From an uncultured Clostridia bacterium (GTDB lineage Bacteria > Bacillota > Clostridia > Oscillospirales > Oscillospiraceae), in contig CALZAG010000064.1 in assembly GCA_945613045.1 (NCBI GenBank), forward strand, positions 1 through 8,655: 8,655 bases of DNA, written 5' to 3'. Positions 5,712-8,655 of the stretch are shown piece by piece. The translations under genes and the position numbers were made by a program. A model generated the notes under the pieces. It had not been told where the DNA came from. It was given only the letters and a program-made list of their open reading frames with translations, and made no database searches. Numbering within the stretch: position 1 is the stretch's first letter; each line of letters starts with the position of its first letter.

Positions 5712-6908
5712 ATGAAGGATCTAAAGCATCTGATCTACTTCGAGCATTTGCTGGACGAGGCTGCAAACGAGCTCGTGCTTCAGGCCGTCGGGGAGGGCCG
5801 GCACGCCGTGGGTTACACCTGCTACCATATGCCCGAGGTGCTGCTGAATCTGGACAACTGCTTCTCCGTCCGGCTCAGAGCGCCCCGCACGGGCAGCATG
5901 GATATCTCGACCTATTACATGACCAGCTATCTGTGCGGCTATTCCAGAGCGCTGGTCGAGCGCGGCATCGAGGGAGGATACAACTTCCTGTCGGCCCTCG
6001 CCGGCGGCGAGACCTGCTCCGAGATGAACAGGACTCTCGAGCATTTTGAGCTTCTGCAGCTCGTGAAGAACGAAAAATTCTTCGTGTCCTTCATCGACGT
6101 GCCCTTCAAGGTCACGCCCCACGGCCTTAAGCACTACAAAAACCAGATCACGAAAAAGGTGCTCGAGCCCCTGCACGAAAAGTACGGTACGGATATCTCC
6201 GACGAGGCCGTAAGAAGGGCCGTCGCGGAGCATAACGAGATCTGCCGCATCCTCACGGAGATCGGCCAAATGCGCAAGCTGGACAATCCGCCGATCACGG
6301 GCTATGAATATCACGTTCTGTGCCTTGTGTCCTACTGCTGCCCCAAATATCTTATAAAGGATAAGCTCAGGGAAACGCTCGAGGAGGTCAAAAAGCGCAA
6401 ACCCGATGAAAAAAAGCAGCACCGCGCAAGGGTGGTCGTGGTCGGCTCCGAGATCGACGATCTTGACTTCACCCGCACCGTCGAGCAGTCCGGCGCGCTC
6501 ATAGTTGCCGACCGCTTCTGCTTCGGCTCCTTCCCCGGCAGGCAGGAGATAATCCTCAATGACGACGAGCCCGCTCTGGATCAGATCTGCCGCTTTTATC
6601 AGGAGACCAGCCAGTGCCCGCGCTACATGGAAAAGGAAAAGGTCCACGGCCGCTACGATTACGTCGATAAGCTCGCAAAGGACTTCAACGCCCAGGGCAT
6701 CATATACGAGCAGATGAAATTCTGCGAGTTCTGGGGCTATGAAAGAGCCCTTGCCTCCCATGTCATGACCGAGCTTTACAACTACCCCACCGTCTGCGTG
6801 GACAGGGAGTACACGGGCAACGCCTCCGGCCAGCTCCGCACCCGAGTGCAGGCCTTTGTCGAGAGCCTTGAGATAAAGCAGATAAACAACGCTAAGGGAG
6901 GACGCTGA
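5712..6908 (+). CDS. 2-hydroxyacyl-CoA dehydratase family protein, smaller subunit (398 aa)
   Basis: Subunit of an oxygen-sensitive [4Fe-4S] enzyme of the HgdB/FldC/BcrC family, which removes water from (R)-2-hydroxyacyl-CoA or reduces aromatic acyl-CoA by radical chemistry. The family pattern is clear: N-terminal CYHMPEVLLNLDNCFSVRLRAP (about 37-58, the usual substrate-domain opening), C75 in YLCGYSRALVE, C102 in GETCSEMNR, then a second Rossmann-like half starting RVVVVGSEIDD (240-250) with VADRFCFGSFPG, C338 in QMKFCEFWGYE, and the classic end DREYTGNASGQLRTRVQAF (364-382). C75, C102 and C338 are the likely cluster ligands, by analogy. The length fits the smaller subunit. The partner follows 2 bp later. 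The substrate cannot be told from sequence. The preferred start is the ATG at 5712. Codons are strongly C-ending (ctc, gac, atc), as in well-expressed genes. Confidence 0.88.
   Translation: MKDLKHLIYFEHLLDEAANELVLQAVGEGRHAVGYTCYHMPEVLLNLDNCFSVRLRAPRTGSMDISTYYMTSYLCGYSRALVERGIEGGYNFLSALAGGETCSEMNRTLEHFELLQLVKNEKFFVSFIDVPFKVTPHGLKHYKNQITKKVLEPLHEKYGTDISDEAVRRAVAEHNEICRILTEIGQMRKLDNPPITGYEYHVLCLVSYCCPKYLIKDKLRETLEEVKKRKPDEKKQHRARVVVVGSEIDDLDFTRTVEQSGALIVADRFCFGSFPGRQEIILNDDEPALDQICRFYQETSQCPRYMEKEKVHGRYDYVDKLAKDFNAQGIIYEQMKFCEFWGYERALASHVMTELYNYPTVCVDREYTGNASGQLRTRVQAFVESLEIKQINNAKGGR
6896..6901 (+). promoter_or_regulatory. Ribosome binding site of the second dehydratase gene
   Basis: GGGAGG inside the last codons of the first subunit gene, 9 nt before the ATG at 6911. 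The two genes are separated by only 2 bp, so the subunits are made from one message. Confidence 0.75.
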
Positions 6909-6910
6909 AA

Positions 6911-8455
6911 ATGGCGGTTAAACCGAGAAATCTGGGCCTGACCTATCAGGATAAGACCGGCGTTCGCAAAATGCGCGAATGGCGCGGCATAAAAGACACC
7001 CTCATCGACTACGGATGGTGGTGCGTCATGTGGAAGGATATGATAAAGTTCGTCCTCCAATCTCCCGTTCAGGTCGTCAAGGGCATTTTCAAATACCGCT
7101 GGATGTTTACATACCTCACCCTGCCGCAGTTTATCGACCGCCAGCTCGAGGGTATGCGCGGCACCCAGCTCAAAGCCGGACACATGCTCTATGACGTCAT
7201 CATAAAGCACACCATCGACATCATTGCCGATACCTTCAACGCCGACCAGAATATCGGCGGCAGCAAGGCTCTGGCAGACCGCATCGTCTGCTTCGACGAG
7301 CTCGTGCCGACGGAGCTCATGGCGGGCTTCCCCAACCTCATCGGCATCCCCGTCCAGACCATCCCTATCTTCCTGTCCTCCATGATAAACCAGCAGCTTC
7401 CGCCCGTATATCTCGACGCGATCGAGAACTTCGGCGTTCCCGCGGACGTATGTCCCCTGCCCTCGGCGGAGGCCGGCGTCGCCGCGGAGGGCGACTTCCC
7501 CATTTTCGGCAAATGCTTCATCGCCTGCAATATGCCCTGCGACGGCAGCATAATGACGACGTCCTTCCAGGACCGCTATTTCAAGCTCCCCACCTACTGT
7601 CTCGGCGTTCCCCTGCGCTATAACGACGACGTGGACGCCCAGGAGTACGCCGTTGAGGAGCTGCGCGGCTGCATCGCCTTCATCGAGGAGCACACGGGCG
7701 AGAAATTCGACTGGGACGCCTTCCGCGCCGCCCTCGAGAGCTACAACGAGGTCACACGCTTCCACCTTGACCTGTGGGAGATAAACCGCACCGATTATCC
7801 GCAGGTGACCGGCGCGACACCGTGGCTTTACCGTATGTACTCCTACCACCTGCACGGCGGCATGGACGACCGCTTCAATAAGGCCGACGAAAAGGTCAGG
7901 CAGCTCATGCTGCGCGCATACGAAAAGCGCGAGCCCTGCTCGCTTGAAATGCGCCACAAGGCTCTGGTCTGGTCCTGCCCGGCAAACTACTACACCAACT
8001 TTGCAAACTGGCTCGAGCAGTGCTGGGGCATAGTCTCCGTCATGGACATGGAGACCCACATTTCTCAGGTCATCATCGACACCTCCACTCCCGAGACCAT
8101 GCTCGAGGGCGTAGCCCTGACCTATCAGCGCGCCACCATGCGCAAGCACACAAAGGGCGGCTTCCGCAACTCCGTTGACGAGATGTGGCGCGTCGCCGAG
8201 GAATACAACGTCGATACCATCATCATGTACGACCAGATCTCCTGCAAGGGCATGGACGGCCTGCAGGGCATCTTCGACGAGCAGGCACGAGAGAGAAACA
8301 TAAACTTCATCTGGGTGCAGCAGGACCTTATGGACCCGCGCACCATATCGCGCAGAGATATGCGCAGGCAGGTGAACAATTATATGACGAGCGTCCTGCG
8401 CGAGGAACCCCTCGACCCGACGCTGCTCGACTTCGACGACTGCGACGCTTTTTAA
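6911..8455 (+). CDS. 2-hydroxyacyl-CoA dehydratase family protein, larger subunit (514 aa)
   Basis: Partner subunit of the preceding protein (HgdA/FldB/BcrB-like). Visible family features: FDELVPTELMAGFPNLIGIP (about 128-147), the substrate-domain opening; C181 in VPADVCPLPSAEAG; C210 in CNMPCDGS; and a second half beginning near 370, with C445 in YDQISCKGMDGLQGI, matching the SCK-type third ligand seen in larger subunits. C181, C210 and C445 are the probable [4Fe-4S] ligands, by analogy. Further Cys (202, 206, 343, 356) are present but have no assigned role. At 514 aa it is longer than characterised 2-hydroxyacyl-CoA dehydratase subunits (about 370-480 aa); the extra part is an N-terminal helical stretch of about 100 residues rich in Trp and Lys (REWRGIKDTLIDYGWW, FKYRWMFTYLTLPQF). 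No activator or acyl-CoA transferase gene lies within the window. The reaction is assigned to family only. Confidence 0.87.
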   Translation: MAVKPRNLGLTYQDKTGVRKMREWRGIKDTLIDYGWWCVMWKDMIKFVLQSPVQVVKGIFKYRWMFTYLTLPQFIDRQLEGMRGTQLKAGHMLYDVIIKHTIDIIADTFNADQNIGGSKALADRIVCFDELVPTELMAGFPNLIGIPVQTIPIFLSSMINQQLPPVYLDAIENFGVPADVCPLPSAEAGVAAEGDFPIFGKCFIACNMPCDGSIMTTSFQDRYFKLPTYCLGVPLRYNDDVDAQEYAVEELRGCIAFIEEHTGEKFDWDAFRAALESYNEVTRFHLDLWEINRTDYPQVTGATPWLYRMYSYHLHGGMDDRFNKADEKVRQLMLRAYEKREPCSLEMRHKALVWSCPANYYTNFANWLEQCWGIVSVMDMETHISQVIIDTSTPETMLEGVALTYQRATMRKHTKGGFRNSVDEMWRVAEEYNVDTIIMYDQISCKGMDGLQGIFDEQARERNINFIWVQQDLMDPRTISRRDMRRQVNNYMTSVLREEPLDPTLLDFDDCDAF

Positions 8456-8560
8456 ACCGCGTTCAGATTGGCAAGCATCGCTTTTGCGTCAGCCCGATTA
8501 TGAACTGTAGAGCTGTTCGGAATATCTCCGTTTTCCAAATGACAGAGCGATATAAAATCC

Positions 8561-8625
8561 GGCTCCCGTAGGGGCGAGCATCGCTCGTCCGGTATTGCCA
8601 TACGGGCAATTTGCATTAAAAATGC
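8561..8625. repeat. Intergenic compound inverted repeat (possible dispersed REP-like element)
   Basis: A run of nested and tandem inverted repeats. An outer pair, cccgta (8565-8570) and tacggg (8601-8606), encloses an 8-bp stem at 8572-8579 / 8583-8590 with one G:T pair and an ATC loop. Overlapping the outer right arm is attgcc (8594-8599) / ggcaat (8605-8610), and a third hairpin, gcatt (8613-8617) / aatgc (8621-8625), follows. The core gtaggggcgagca...gctcg resembles short repeats I associate with intergenic regions of Oscillospirales genomes; this is recollection, not a search. Its left edge is about 105 bp past the dehydratase stop codon. It may affect mRNA 3' ends or be a non-autonomous mobile repeat. 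Confidence 0.6.
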
Positions 8626-8655
8626 CTCCCTTAAAAGCCCGGGGGTCGTAAAACA

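Noticed and set aside
5721..6761. 346-codon open frame on the minus strand opposite the first dehydratase gene
   Set aside because: It is antisense to a clear family member; the translation is low-complexity and Ala/Leu/Val/Asp-rich with no recognisable domain. The frame stays open because the real gene uses strongly C-ending codons.
6782..8149. 455-codon open frame on the minus strand opposite the second dehydratase gene
   Set aside because: Same explanation: a shadow of the biased codon use of the plus-strand gene, with no family features and no convincing ribosome site considered.
8473..8534. Possible intrinsic terminators after the dehydratase operon (AAGC/GCTT at 8473-8483; CGGA/TCCG then TTTT at 8518-8534)
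   Set aside because: Both stems are only 4 bp, too weak to call a terminator on sequence alone.

Overview
The window looks like a piece of a Gram-positive anaerobe of the class Clostridia, most likely an Oscillospirales/Oscillospiraceae-type gut bacterium. Three things point there: a complete BceRS-BceAB-type two-component/ABC detoxification module (a Bacillota hallmark), an oxygen-sensitive 2-hydroxyacyl-CoA dehydratase pair (typical of amino-acid- or hydroxyacid-fermenting Clostridia), and strong GGAGG-type ribosome binding sites with moderately high GC. The assignment is inference; there is no rRNA or other marker here.

Left part (about 28-5600, all minus strand, transcribed right to left). 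A small Cys-rich C_GCAxxG_C_C family protein (5129-5539) leads the run and overlaps the start of an OmpR-type response regulator (4458-5129). Next comes an intramembrane-sensing histidine kinase (3464-4453), 4 bp further on. After a 106-bp gap holding a BceR-type operator candidate and a second perfect inverted repeat come the ATPase (2593-3357) and the 10-TM FtsX-type permease (572-2596), which overlap by ATGA. Eighty-five bp beyond the permease lies an XRE-type regulator gene (28-486), whose own promoter is embedded in a perfect 13-bp inverted repeat. The inferred logic is that the transporter and kinase sense a cell-wall-active peptide or similar compound, and the regulator induces the transporter genes through the operator in the gap. 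The Cys-rich protein is co-transcribed for an unknown, perhaps redox or metal, purpose.

Right part (about 5640-8455, plus strand). A near-consensus promoter, back-to-back with the promoter of the minus-strand run, drives two genes 2 bp apart. They encode the two subunits of a 2-hydroxyacyl-CoA dehydratase / benzoyl-CoA reductase (HgdA/HgdB, FldB/FldC) family enzyme. Each carries three Cys that fit [4Fe-4S] ligands. The ATP-dependent activator that such enzymes need is not in the window.

The last 200 bp (8456-8655) hold no gene I can support. They contain a group of nested and tandem inverted repeats (about 8561-8625) that resembles a dispersed intergenic repeat. No tRNA, rRNA, CRISPR array, transposase or integrase is visible. 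The most useful observations are the regulatory ones: two unusual inverted-repeat operators, the back-to-back promoters, and the Cys-rich gene translationally coupled to a BceR-type regulator.
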